A stretch of 64,000 nucleotides of DNA from JAFAQB01 sp046724555 (GTDB lineage Archaea; Thermoproteota; Nitrososphaeria; Nitrososphaerales; Nitrososphaeraceae). Of the stretch, positions 17,410 to 26,372 are shown one piece after another. Made by a program: the position numbers and the translations under genes. Where the stretch lies: the NCBI GenBank assembly GCA_046724555.1, contig JBKOWU010000017.1, positions 1-64,000 on the forward strand. The letters run 5' to 3'. The notes under the pieces are model-generated. The model was not told where the DNA came from. It saw only the letters and a program-made list of their open reading frames with translations, and made no database searches. Numbering within the stretch: position 1 is the stretch's first letter; each line of letters starts with the position of its first letter.

Positions 17410-17665
17410 TTATCAAATTACGCATGTATTTTATATTGAGCAAAACCCCGATCATCATTTCTCAAATATATTTTGAGATGTTGCAGCTCCAGACCGAGGT
17501 TATGGTTACTCATATTTTTATAAAATATGTGGCACTGATAAAACATGCATCTTGTAATCTGAATGTGATTGTTTTATCAATTTGGTATGAATAAGAGATT
17601 TATACATTTCATAATCATTTTTTACTATAAGAATTTTTATAGTACTTGTTTCTGATCCTACCCTA

Positions 17666-18655
17666 TTGACTAGCCTCTTGTCCGATGAAGATATTGAACC
17701 GGAGGCTGCGGAGTTAAAATTGATTAGCGATGCGCTTGCAGTAACAAATGAGAAACTTGAATTAAAGACCAGAGAGTTGAATGAGACAAATAAGGACTTA
17801 TTTGAATCCCATCATAAGATTGCAGAAATAAACAATGAACTTGCATCAGCAAACAAAAGATTGGCACTGACAAATAAAAGATTCATAGAGGTAACCAAAA
17901 AACTGACACATTCAAATAAAGAATTACGTCTAGTCAATCAAAGGACAAAAGAATATGGTAATTTAAATGCAGACTTTATTAATAAAGCAGCTCATGAAAT
18001 TAGGACTCCTATACACAACATACTTGGATATTCAGAATTATTGCTAATGGAACTTGAGAATGATAAAACAAATTCTCATCCTACCAGCAATAATCAATCT
18101 ATACAGGCAATATATCGAAATGCAAACAGACTTCAGATGTTAACGGAAGGAATACTTAATATAGCTAGAATTGAGCGCAAAACATTGAAACTTAATAAAA
18201 AACAAATTAATTTGATTGCTGAAATGCACGGCTTAATAGAGCACATTATTAGAAGCGAGATCTTTACAAATAATAAAAAAATCGAAATACTGTTTCATCC
18301 TGAAGAAGAATATATCACAATTGAAGCAGATCAGGTCTTGTTACAGGGAATTATTCAGAATTTATTGGACAGTTCTATAAAATTAGTACAAGATGATGGA
18401 ACAATATCCGTTAATATCAAAAAGTCCTATGACAAGATTGACATTAGCATAAAACTCGACATAACTGGCGTTGACCTAGAAATAATGTCAAGCCTTTTTA
18501 CAAAGTTTGAGTACAAATCCTATCAGGGATTAGGATTAAGTTTGTTTATTGCCAAAACCATTGTTGAAGCACACGGCGGTAGAATATGGGTTGACATCGC
18601 TCCCAATTCAAACACGGTATTATTTACATTTAGTTTACCAGTAAATCATTCATGA
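17666..18655 (+). CDS. Sensor-less histidine kinase with degenerate ATP-lid residues
   Basis: The 329-residue protein starts at TTG 17666. Residues 1-110 are a long coiled coil with repeated NEKLELK/NKRLALTNKRF patterns and no sensor domain. The H-box is KAAHEIRTPIHNILGYSELL. The ATPase domain has an N-box (IIQNLLDSSIKLV) in which the second Asn/Ala is Ser-Ser. The G1 box reads LDITGVDLEIM instead of DTGxGI, while the G2 box GLGLSLFIAKTIVEAHGG is intact. ATP binding may therefore be weakened. The H-box region resembles the kinase at 62717. A 7-bp inverted repeat (ACTATAA/TTATAGT, 17624-17643) lies just upstream. Confidence 0.8.
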   Translation: MTSLLSDEDIEPEAAELKLISDALAVTNEKLELKTRELNETNKDLFESHHKIAEINNELASANKRLALTNKRFIEVTKKLTHSNKELRLVNQRTKEYGNLNADFINKAAHEIRTPIHNILGYSELLLMELENDKTNSHPTSNNQSIQAIYRNANRLQMLTEGILNIARIERKTLKLNKKQINLIAEMHGLIEHIIRSEIFTNNKKIEILFHPEEEYITIEADQVLLQGIIQNLLDSSIKLVQDDGTISVNIKKSYDKIDISIKLDITGVDLEIMSSLFTKFEYKSYQGLGLSLFIAKTIVEAHGGRIWVDIAPNSNTVLFTFSLPVNHS

Positions 18656-18996
18656 TGTCAGATCCGATCTAATCACATATTGATAAGGAAATAGTCAAAT
18701 CTATGTATTTACTATGAGATTCAACATTATAGATCTTTGGAAATACCAACTTATGTAGCGATTGACCATAACTTTTACTGCAACAACCCTGAATAGGCTA
18801 TTGGCACTACACAGTGCAAGACCAATGAACATACATCTAATAGTTCATTAAGAAACTACACAATATTTGAACAATATCAATCAAATTAATTCTTGCTATA
18901 GTAACATCACCTATTAATTTGAACAGAATCAAAATAAAGATTGGTGTTTAACATCCTAAATATAGGACAACTAGCTACTTTCTATAGTAGCTATCT
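18656..18996. other. Intergenic region ending in a hairpin just before a start codon
   Basis: TAGCTACT (18972-18979) pairs perfectly with AGTAGCTA (18986-18993) around a 6-nt loop, only 3 bp ahead of the ATG at 18997. It would sit at the ribosome landing site of the secreted protein gene. The rest shows nothing recognisable. Confidence 0.45.
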
Positions 18997-19305
18997 ATGA
19001 GCCATGCAGCGATACTCTCGATCACATCATCGACATTTGTCTTTGGACTACTTTTATGGGGCTCGGTTTTTGCAGTTTTAGTGCAGAAGACAAGTGCAAT
19101 ATACGAAGACTGTGACGGTACGAGCAGCAACAACGTTAACAATATGACTTGCACAGGTTCATATCATGAATCTACCGGTATTACACTTAATGATCTGATT
19201 CAAAGAAGTACAGACCAAAGGCTCATTCATAACGATACGATTATGAAAACTATGAACCTTTATCCACACAAGACCAATATCCCATTTCTTCTGCCATTTC
19301 CATAG
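18997..19305 (+). CDS. Small secreted or membrane-anchored protein
   Basis: The 102-residue product has an N-terminal hydrophobic segment (residues 8-31, SSTFVFGLLLWGSVFAVLVQ) ending near TSAIYEDC, compatible with a signal peptide or anchor. The mature part is short, polar and holds two cysteines (EDCDGTSS and MTCTGSY) that could form a disulfide outside the cell, plus possible N-glycosylation sequons (NNMT, HNDT). The family is not recognised. A hairpin overlaps its ribosome landing site. Confidence 0.5.
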   Translation: MSHAAILSITSSTFVFGLLLWGSVFAVLVQKTSAIYEDCDGTSSNNVNNMTCTGSYHESTGITLNDLIQRSTDQRLIHNDTIMKTMNLYPHKTNIPFLLPFP

Positions 19306-19616
19306 ATATTTATAAATGTGAGAAGTATGAACGGTGGAAGGGATCACCTTCTTGTGAATTAAATTGCATACCGCAAATATGTAGACCAGATTTTTTTAAT
19401 TCGAAAATGGGGTGTGAGCTTGAAATGAAATGATACGAAGAAAATTATGCAACAGTTTGCTATGTGAATTATTGTGCTCCAACATTACAGTAAATGAATC
19501 CAATTCCGTAATGAAATATCCTGCTGGAAACCAGAATAGATATACATATGTCTAATCGTAGAGACAATATAAAAATAATAATAAGACTAAAAGACTTTTA
19601 CTTTACCTCCCGTCTG
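19306..19616. other. Convergent intergenic region, nothing recognised
   Basis: Lies between the 3' ends of a plus-strand and a minus-strand gene, so it should carry both termination regions. A short GAAGG/CCTTC inverted repeat occurs near 19335-19351. No gene or tRNA is supported. Confidence 0.35.
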
Positions 19617-20624
19617 CTATGGGGCCTTCTTCTGCTTTCCTTTCATCCCTATCTTGCCCAATTGTGCAAGCAAGGCCGATAATTGAATTTCGGGATGTGC
19701 ACCTATCGACATTCGGTAGTCGTATTCCGCCATTATAGATGCAAATTCATCTAGGTTATCCAATTTCATATCAAACGATTCCTGATTGGCATATTTGAGG
19801 AAATCAGTTTCAGACATTCCATAAACACTTGTTAGCTCCATCAATTTTATTCTAGCATCATTGAATTTCCCTGCAAGAGCTAATCTAATAATTTCTCCAA
19901 CTTTAGCTTTGCCAGAAAGCCCTACTGAAGCATTCACGTTATTGACAGAAACCGATCCCATTCCTGCAGAAGCTTGAAGGACATTAATAGAATGACGTAA
20001 ATCCCCAAGTGTGGAATCGTAAATTTGAGATAGTGCCCGTTCCTCATACTGCAGTCCTTCCTTTTCGCATATCATTTTTAGGTAACCGATGACATCTTGC
20101 CTTGCCAATCTTGTAAAGTGAAACACAACGCATCTACTTTGAATTGGTTCAATGATCCTCGACAGATAATTACAGATAATTATGAATCGTGTAGTTTTCG
20201 AACTATCTTCTATTATTCTTCTCAATGCTGTTTGAGCTTCGGCAGTCATTTCATCGGCTTCGTCAAGAATAATTATTCTAAAGGGTTTATCATCCGTATT
20301 GCTAGATGCAAGTTTCATCACAGCAGCAAACTCTTTGACCCTTTCACGAACCATTTTTATTCCTCTTTCATCAGACGCATTTAATTCAAGAGTATTTCTT
20401 TGCCAATCCTGTCCTAGTAATTCCCTAGCAATGCATAGAGCTGTCGTGGTCTTACCTACTCCCGCAGATCCGGCAAACAACAGGTGTGGGATCTCTGAGG
20501 AGTTCTTTATGAGATTGCTCAAGCCGTTGACTATTTCAGCTTGATCTATGACCTGATCCAATTTTGTAGGTCTGTATTTTTCAACCCACATAAGATTTGA
20601 GAGCGCGTTGCTTTTAGTTGACAT
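19617..20624 (-). CDS. rfcS: Replication factor C small subunit (clamp loader)
   Basis: RFC-S with RFC-L loads the PCNA sliding clamp. The 335-residue AAA+ protein has the opening WVEKYRPTKLDQVI, Walker A AGSAGVGKTTTA, Walker B IIILDEADEMT, sensor 1 FIIICNYLSRII and the clamp-loader SRC motif in IQSRCVVFHF that provides the arginine finger. The helical lid and collar domains follow. Length and motifs are standard. The upstream gap of about 220 bp separates it from a CoA-binding protein on the same strand. Confidence 0.94.
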   Translation of the reverse strand: MSTKSNALSNLMWVEKYRPTKLDQVIDQAEIVNGLSNLIKNSSEIPHLLFAGSAGVGKTTTALCIARELLGQDWQRNTLELNASDERGIKMVRERVKEFAAVMKLASSNTDDKPFRIIILDEADEMTAEAQTALRRIIEDSSKTTRFIIICNYLSRIIEPIQSRCVVFHFTRLARQDVIGYLKMICEKEGLQYEERALSQIYDSTLGDLRHSINVLQASAGMGSVSVNNVNASVGLSGKAKVGEIIRLALAGKFNDARIKLMELTSVYGMSETDFLKYANQESFDMKLDNLDEFASIMAEYDYRMSIGAHPEIQLSALLAQLGKIGMKGKQKKAP

Positions 20625-20841
20625 AATTTTGTTACCTCGATGCAGTTTTACAATGTTATTAACCTACCTAATTAAAAGGTAAGTATCTTTTCAACAATGT
20701 AGAATTTGAGATTCATGATAATGTTCGTGTTTTGAATACATTTTGCATCACGAAGAAAGTAAAAAGATCGATAATGACTTGTCTTAACGGGGGTGCATAT
20801 CGCACTCTATGAAGAGACATGTGATCGAATCTAACAGAATT

Positions 20842-21273
20842 TCATTCTGATTCAGCAGAGAACAATCGCCTGTGTTCCTCCATCATGCATCGGTTATAGA
20901 TAACATCTATACCATGTTCTTTTGCCTTAAGCTCTGCATTATCGTTGTATATGCCTGATTGCATCCAAATTACTTTGACTTTGTCTTTTTTGTTAAGTGC
21001 ATCATCGATTACTGCGGGGACATCCTCCGACCTCCTGAATATATCCACAATATCTATCTTATCTGGTATATCTGCAATCTTAGAATATGATCTTCTTCCC
21101 AGCACTTCTGTAATTGTCGGATTAACAGGAATCACATTATATCCGTGTTCTATGAGATATTTAGGGACAAAGTGACCTGCCTTTTCCTCATTTTTAGACA
21201 TACCAACCACGGCTATGTTTTTCATTTTATAGATGTCCTTTAACTCAGACTCTGAATGAGAATCTTGTTTCAC
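20842..21273 (-). CDS. CoA-binding domain (YccU-like) Rossmann protein
   Basis: The 143-residue protein is a single CoA_binding-2 domain: the glycine loop AVVGMSKNEEKAGHFVPKYL at about residues 20-39, NVIPVNPTITEVLG, IDIVDIFRRSEDVP and VIWMQSGIYNDNAELKAKEHG. The tail carries the conserved NRCMMEEHRRL. The domain is related to the CoA-binding part of succinyl-CoA ligases and binds CoA or similar nucleotides; physiological role unclear. Confidence 0.85.
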   Translation of the reverse strand: MKQDSHSESELKDIYKMKNIAVVGMSKNEEKAGHFVPKYLIEHGYNVIPVNPTITEVLGRRSYSKIADIPDKIDIVDIFRRSEDVPAVIDDALNKKDKVKVIWMQSGIYNDNAELKAKEHGIDVIYNRCMMEEHRRLFSAESE

Positions 21274-21427
21274 GATGAATATGACCGTGTATTCTAGACT
21301 GATCGTATATATATCATTAATCCAGAATTTGACATATCGTACTTGAGAATTGCTACTGCTTTTCAGAATTAATATCTACTGTACTCTGTCCTATGTGTGG
21401 CTAGGTGGTGAATATTTTCAAGTGCCA

Positions 21428-21850
21428 CTAAAGGATATCGCTTATCTTCGAAATTATTTCTTCCTGTGCTATAATTTCTGAGGATGATTGGTATAATTCA
21501 AGGTATACACATAGGTACCTATCTTTTTTTTCTGTCAATGCAGTCACAGCCAGATATACAGCATTCCCGAGATCAGCAAGATCAAAAAGAAACACATTTT
21601 TATTATGGGTTGATTCGCTAGAGGACTTCATAACCTGCTGGTGATTTAATGCTGGGATCAAATAACGCAAATAAAAAAAGCCTGATTTTATAGTCAGAGT
21701 ATCATTATTTCCGAAGAACTTGTACTTATTAAATCCTCCAGCGAGCAATTTTCCATCACTATCAACGGCGCCAACAAATTTCACACTTTTATCTAAGCGG
21801 AGTGCGCTCAAGCAAATTTCCATTAGAAAGTTGTGTTCTTCTGTACTCAC
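21428..21850 (-). CDS. Roadblock-like small thaumarchaeal protein (second copy of family)
   Basis: The 140-residue protein contains SVKFVGAVDSDGKLLAGGF, the same signature as the protein at 11267-11659, followed by alternating strands and helices. The family appears in multiple copies in Nitrososphaeria. Function is unknown. The A+T-rich region 21851-22010 upstream probably contains its promoter. Confidence 0.55.
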   Translation of the reverse strand: MSTEEHNFLMEICLSALRLDKSVKFVGAVDSDGKLLAGGFNKYKFFGNNDTLTIKSGFFYLRYLIPALNHQQVMKSSSESTHNKNVFLFDLADLGNAVYLAVTALTEKKDRYLCVYLELYQSSSEIIAQEEIISKISDIL

Positions 21851-22018
21851 TGATAAAGTAACTTGAAAGCCAAGTATATATTAAATGGCTATATTTGTAC
21901 TAAGAATTGTAATAGTTTATATTCAATAATACTATTTTTTAGTATAGGGGATTCTCCTAACTTTACTAATATTAGTACCAATATACTAGAAGTTTAATGA
22001 GATACTTTTGACCGTGTT

Positions 22019-22336
22019 CTAGTTACCGCTTGCCAAAGCATAAAAGACCACGAGATCTTCAGAATTCCTTTGGAATCGGTGCTCTGTACCTGCTGGGACA
22101 TATATCGATGTTCCCTCTTTGATAGGATAATTCTTTCCATTTAAATTGATCATGCCGTCACCTCGAATAACAAAATAAACTTCATCGACTGGGTGTGGTT
22201 CTTGCGTATCAATATCGTTGAAATGCAACCGCAAGATGCCAGCCTGAATATGTTCAGTATTTATAAAGTCTCTGAAGTAGGCATCATCGTGGTCAAGTTC
22301 AGAAAGAATATCGTTTAGTTGCCACATGTGCTTCAT
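22019..22336 (-). CDS. Cupin-domain protein
   Basis: The 105-residue product is one cupin barrel. Motif 1 region: ILRLHFNDIDTQEPHPVDEV followed by YFVIRGDGMINL; motif 2: GTSIYVPAGTEHRFQ. The EPHPVDEVY and PAGTEH elements supply the usual His/Glu/His metal ligands. Small cupins bind a metal and a small carboxylate or sugar; the ligand is unknown. Single gene. Confidence 0.82.
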   Translation of the reverse strand: MKHMWQLNDILSELDHDDAYFRDFINTEHIQAGILRLHFNDIDTQEPHPVDEVYFVIRGDGMINLNGKNYPIKEGTSIYVPAGTEHRFQRNSEDLVVFYALASGN

Positions 22337-22809
22337 AAAACTTGCAAGGCTAAGCCATTATAATTTTATATCGCTGAACATTAGCATCGCCATGGGTCAA
22401 AAAGTCCTTAAAATGTTCGCGAGACTAGTTCGATCGTCTAAAGCACATATTATTGTCTCAGTATAGCGCAGCTCGTACGATCATCATAATACTATGCAAC
22501 AATGTACATAGATGATACTGTTAAGAGTGACGTTTTGCTCGCTTATAAAAGTTCACATAACTCAAGGCATAGGTTACTAAAATAAGATTTGATACAACAT
22601 AAATGCAACCACACTAGAACTTCCATGATCTTAAGACATATCTTTCTAAATTTGCTTATCCTGGTTGCTCTTTGTGAGTTGCCATCTATATACATTGTAT
22701 TGTATATTTCTGTCACATGGAAGCTGACACTGATGATAAAGCAAAAAATCTGGGTCAGTTTAAATAAGTGTCTCCCAATATTATGTGGTTATATTATGAT
22801 GGGTGCTAT
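22337..22809. other. Intergenic, no confident gene
   Basis: A 79-codon frame (22589-22828) is hydrophobic but its composition looks like translated A+T-rich DNA, and it overlaps the better candidate at 22810. No tRNA: a GTTCGATC near 22427 lacks pairing arms. Confidence 0.35.
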
Positions 22810-23007
22810 ATGTCATATTCTTCTTTAGAACTGGTGTGGGTTATTGGATTTGCAATAAGCACAGTCTTGGCGTTTGCTATTTTGTCCTATCAACGTCATA
22901 GACAACACTCGCTAATGAAGCAAGCAGAAAGACTATACATACATAAGGAATTCATTAAGCATCAAATAGAAATTGAAAAATGGAAACGTGAAGTCTTTAG
23001 ACCATGA
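22810..23007 (+). CDS. Small single-pass membrane protein
   Basis: The 65-residue protein has an outside-facing short N-terminus, one hydrophobic helix (LVWVIGFAISTVLAFAILSY) and a long charged helix (QRHRQHSLMKQAERLYIHKE, then KHQIEIEKWKREVF) that could be a coiled coil. The start was set at ATG 22810 (MSYSSLEL). An in-frame start at 22768 would add a less protein-like segment. An AT-rich hairpin follows at 23020-23038. Confidence 0.5.
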   Translation: MSYSSLELVWVIGFAISTVLAFAILSYQRHRQHSLMKQAERLYIHKEFIKHQIEIEKWKREVFRP

Positions 23008-23019
23008 TACGCAGTATAT

Positions 23020-23038
23020 ATTTTCTTTTTAAGAAAAT
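23020..23038 (+). terminator. A+T-rich hairpin downstream of small membrane protein gene
   Basis: ATTTTCTT (23020-23027) and AAGAAAAT (23031-23038) form a perfect 8-bp stem with a TTT loop, 12 bp after the stop codon. This is consistent with a terminator or an RNA 3'-end stabilising stem. Confidence 0.45.
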
Positions 23039-23240
23039 GATTATGCTGTCTTCATATATTATTTAACCATATTAGCATTGTGAATACTAAATCAATTGAA
23101 CTCAGACCTCCATTTGATGGGCTATTTTTTGATAAACTGCCGCTACAACCCTGACTAGAAAAAGCTTCTAAAGCAGTTTAATACTATGATTGTCATTATA
23201 TCGCCTGCTAATATGTTCAGAGGAGGAAAAATATTCAGGT

Positions 23241-23504
23241 ATGAGTAACACTAAGAATATCTCGACTGATAAGCAATATCCAAAATTATCAAAGGCTACT
23301 TCCGGTTATTTAGAAATTGAACACTTTAAGAATGCAGACCTTCATACTGGTTACTTTTGTTACAATTGCACATATTTTATCAAACCTGATCATTGTGCGA
23401 TAGTAGAGGATAGTGGACCTGATGTATACAACAAAGAATCTGGAATTATAGCCCCGCACGGACTTTGTACGCTATGGGATCCTAATGAGGATGAGACACG
23501 TTAA
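23241..23504 (+). CDS. HiPIP-like four-cysteine (putative iron-sulfur) protein, copy 1
   Basis: The 87-residue protein contains CYNCTYFIKPDHC and, 24 residues later, APHGLC, a C-x2-C-x8-C-x23-C layout. This recalls high-potential iron-sulfur proteins that hold one 4Fe-4S cluster. The aromatic residues next to the first pair (GYFCYNC) would shield such a cluster. It is a paralogue of the next gene: both have ADLHTGYFCYNC-type and GPDV...IAPHG segments. ATG 23241 is preceded by AGGAGG at 23221-23226, which supports this start over an upstream TTG at 23190. There is no signal peptide. Confidence 0.65.
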   Translation: MSNTKNISTDKQYPKLSKATSGYLEIEHFKNADLHTGYFCYNCTYFIKPDHCAIVEDSGPDVYNKESGIIAPHGLCTLWDPNEDETR

Positions 23505-23546
23505 TGTTAAAGGAATCATTTTGAGGGAGCAGTGAAATAGGAAAAT

Positions 23547-23918
23547 ATGCCTAAAATTACCGATAAGATCAAAGAAAAAGTGGGAGCAATTGATAATCTC
23601 TCAAAGTTTCAGAAATTCAACAAGCTGAAAGCATCTTATATAGAGTACGATAAATTTGCAGACTCAAACCTACACGAAGGATATTTCTGCTACAACTGCA
23701 TTTACTGGATTAACGCGGGCGGTGGAAAATGTATGCTTGTGGAGAATGATGGTCCTGATGTATTAGGAAAGGTTTCAGATGTTATTGCTCCACACGGATG
23801 TTGTGCAGGCTATGAAGCAAACTATGGTAAGCTGCATGATACTAGAAATCCAAGTGAAGCTCAAGGTATCGATGCTGAGAAAAATAAAGATAAAGTAACT
23901 ACTGCAGATGTTACCTGA
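23547..23918 (+). CDS. HiPIP-like four-cysteine (putative iron-sulfur) protein, copy 2
   Basis: The 123-residue protein repeats the pattern of copy 1: NLHEGYFCYNCIYWINAGGG, then KCMLVENDGPDVLG and IAPHGCCAGYE. The fourth cysteine position is doubled (CC). An N-terminal basic helix (KITDKIKEKVGAIDN) and a charged C-terminal tail (GIDAEKNKDKVT) distinguish it. It starts 42 bp after copy 1, so both are probably on one transcript. Role inferred only from the cysteine pattern: small electron carrier. Confidence 0.65.
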   Translation: MPKITDKIKEKVGAIDNLSKFQKFNKLKASYIEYDKFADSNLHEGYFCYNCIYWINAGGGKCMLVENDGPDVLGKVSDVIAPHGCCAGYEANYGKLHDTRNPSEAQGIDAEKNKDKVTTADVT

Positions 23919-24260
23919 GGTTTTCATTCTCTTGATGTCATCTTGTGACCTGTTTATTCTGGGCTGCAGAAAGTACAAATATACAATATTATTATATTCT
24001 TAACATTAGTAACAAATGGTCATCTGCAAACTAAATATATAATATATGAACTTGTTGTTTTTTAACACCTAGTGCGAAGGATATAGTGATAGCAAATTCG
24101 AACGAAAAACTAAGCAATTGATGAACAGCATGCACATATGAGCGCTGCAGTTCTTCAGAAATTTCGTAAGAAATATCAGGAGATCGTTGAATAATTAAAT
24201 TAAATTAAGATATTACTGACAGCGGAGTTGAGTAAAAGCGATTCTCTCCTATCGCTCCTA
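23919..24260. other. Convergent intergenic region, nothing recognised
   Basis: A 17-codon frame starting at ATG 24138 is too short to support. No tRNA or strong inverted repeat. Confidence 0.35.
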
Positions 24261-25277
24261 TTATTGTTCTCTATTGCTATATACATGATAGATATTGCCA
24301 GTTTTTTCATCCCTGTAATTCCATGAACTAGAATTTAACTTAAGCAGCTCAAACGTAGATTTTTGTTTTTCATCGAGTATATCATAAACTGATTGACCAA
24401 TGACCAAACCATTAGGTTTCGCAAGGCTAGTCATCTTTACTGCAACGTTAACAGTGTAACCTAAAATATCATGATGGGGTTCCTTTACTATTTGCTTTCC
24501 ATCCAATGCGTGTATGTCCCATCCGTATTGAATTAATGCGGTCTCGCCAACATCTATTCCAACTCGTATGCTCATTTCAGGATAATCATATTGATTTAGA
24601 ATTGGATTAATACCGTTCTCAATAACCTTAATCATAGATCTAGCACAATTAATTGCATTTACGCATGGCAAATATAGCTGCTGTTTCTGTGGATTATCGT
24701 CTCTGTTTCTATCTGAATTCGTTATGAAGAACGCCAAAATCGCATCACCTATATACTTTAGGACGTATCCACCGTATAGTGCTATTACAGTTGACATTTC
24801 CTGAATAAACGTTTGAATTATAGTTATGAGTCTATCAAGAGGTAACGTCATCGATAGCTGCGTAGATCCAACTAGATCTATATGCAATATTACAAACGTG
24901 ACTTTGGATCTAGAAAACTTTCGCAATATTTTATCCGTTTCGTCCATCGAAATGTCAAACTGAACACCACCTGATTTCAGTGCTTTCCACATTCTGGTTT
25001 GCGCATTTCCGATAGCTAAGTCGATATTAACTATGGCATCAAGATAAAACGAATTGCCAATAGAAGAAACGTCGTATGATTTACTTGTATCTGCCGGTTG
25101 TTGTTCTTTATTTATTTTCTGCTCCTCCTCTGCTATTACCTTATCTATTTCTTCTACCCCGATGTCTAATTGCTGAGCGATCACATCACGATCGATTCCA
25201 GAACTGTACAGACTCAATATCGTTTGACGCTGATAACTTGACGATGCAGTGCTGATCTTGTCTTCTTGTGCAGACAT
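24261..25277 (-). CDS. Class III adenylate/guanylate cyclase with N-terminal HTH-like segment
   Basis: The 338-residue protein has an N-terminal region with an HTH look (ILSLYSSGIDRDVIAQQLDI) and a charged helix. The class III catalytic domain spans about residues 130-325: metal Asp in FVILHIDLVGSTQL, second metal Asp in YVLKYIGDAILAFF, RVGIDVGETALI, and LGYTVNVAVKMTSLAKPNGL. In the last motif the usual transition-state Arg of NxxxR is Lys. It could make cAMP or cGMP, or be a regulatory pseudo-cyclase. There is no transmembrane segment, so it should be cytosolic. No cyclic-nucleotide effector is nearby. Confidence 0.82.
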   Translation of the reverse strand: MSAQEDKISTASSSYQRQTILSLYSSGIDRDVIAQQLDIGVEEIDKVIAEEEQKINKEQQPADTSKSYDVSSIGNSFYLDAIVNIDLAIGNAQTRMWKALKSGGVQFDISMDETDKILRKFSRSKVTFVILHIDLVGSTQLSMTLPLDRLITIIQTFIQEMSTVIALYGGYVLKYIGDAILAFFITNSDRNRDDNPQKQQLYLPCVNAINCARSMIKVIENGINPILNQYDYPEMSIRVGIDVGETALIQYGWDIHALDGKQIVKEPHHDILGYTVNVAVKMTSLAKPNGLVIGQSVYDILDEKQKSTFELLKLNSSSWNYRDEKTGNIYHVYSNREQ

Positions 25278-25467
25278 AATTTCATTTCAATTCCGTAGGT
25301 TAAGGTTGGAAATACCGATATATCTGTTTTAGCTCACAGGGGATATAATAGTTGCGTGTATTCATTGTACTTATTTCTTCTGATTTAATTACTTGCTCGA
25401 TTCGATAATACTTCAAAATGTAACAACACTTTTATTCATTTCATTTCATTTATCTTCCTAGTCTATC

Positions 25468-26253
25468 ATGCCTGAGGTTAGCAAGTCATACTATACAGGC
25501 AAAGATGTTGATGTAAAAATTACGCAAATCAATGATGCTGTATACAGGATATCAGGATTTGTAGACACTTTTGGAATAACCTTCAACCAGTTTTTGATTC
25601 ATGACGAACGACCCATCCTTATTCACACCGGCCACATTGGAATGTACAAGAAAATAGAGGAAAAAGTCAAAGAGGTCATTCCGTTGCAAAAGTTAGCATA
25701 TGTAGCATTTTTGCATTTTGAGAGCGATGAATGGGGTGGCATGGCATTTCTTGATTCTGCTGATGCAAAACTAGTATGTAGTGACTTGACTTCTAAATTA
25801 AACTTGACTGGATGGCATGACGTTCCAGTAGATCATATTTCATTTTGGGACAACGAAATCCTAAAGACTGGAAAAAGGAGATTCAAGTTTATTATGACTC
25901 CACACGTACACCATTGGGATAGCATGATGGTTTTTGAAGAAACAAAGTCGCTCTTCCCCTCTGATTTGTTTATACAGCCAGGAGACAACAAGCCAATAAC
26001 ATCTGATGATCTATCAAAAGATATGATTAACCTTTATAGAGGTGCAAGGATCTTTGCGAGTGAAGAACCGGTTAGACAAACGACTAGGAGGCTAGTTAAT
26101 TAGTATCCCAACATGATATTTCCGATGCATGGTTCTTGTATTGATGGTTCGACTTTTCCAAAATATACCGATGCAATAATGAGTAACAACTTTGCATACA
26201 CTGGAATGCTGTTGGGGCAAAAATTGGAAACATCATCCAATCTAGTTAGCTAG
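25468..26253 (+). pseudogene. Flavodiiron-like (ODP, metallo-beta-lactamase fold) gene with an in-frame TAG
   Basis: ATG 25468 opens a 211-aa frame ending in TAG 26101-26103. The same frame then continues uninterrupted to TAG 26251, adding YPNMIFPMHGSCIDG and FAYTGMLLGQKL, which is clearly the rest of the domain. Visible iron ligands: HFESDEW (the HxExD motif), TPHVHHWDSM and PSDLF. The last His ligand (FPMHG) lies after the stop, so the 211-aa product would lack a complete diiron site. There is no flavodoxin domain, as in stand-alone oxygen-sensing ODP proteins. Either a nonsense mutation, a readthrough site or a base error. Confidence 0.75.
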
Positions 26254-26372
26254 AAATGCTAAATAGTACAAATTTTTAATTATGACCATACTGTACGGAG
26301 GGCCAGTATACCATGAGAAAAGTATTACCTAAAAAGGTCATGCTGATTGAGAAGCTTCAAGTTAGCCTCGAG

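Noticed and set aside
17346..17594. 82-codon plus-strand frame
   Set aside because: Overlaps the more protein-like ORF at 17203-17409 and lacks a protein-like composition.
22420..22440. GTTCGATC resembling a tRNA T-loop
   Set aside because: Flanking bases do not form a stem and no D- or anticodon arm is found.
22589..22828. 79-codon hydrophobic plus-strand frame
   Set aside because: Hydrophobicity is explained by A+T-rich codons, and it overlaps a better-supported gene start at 22810.
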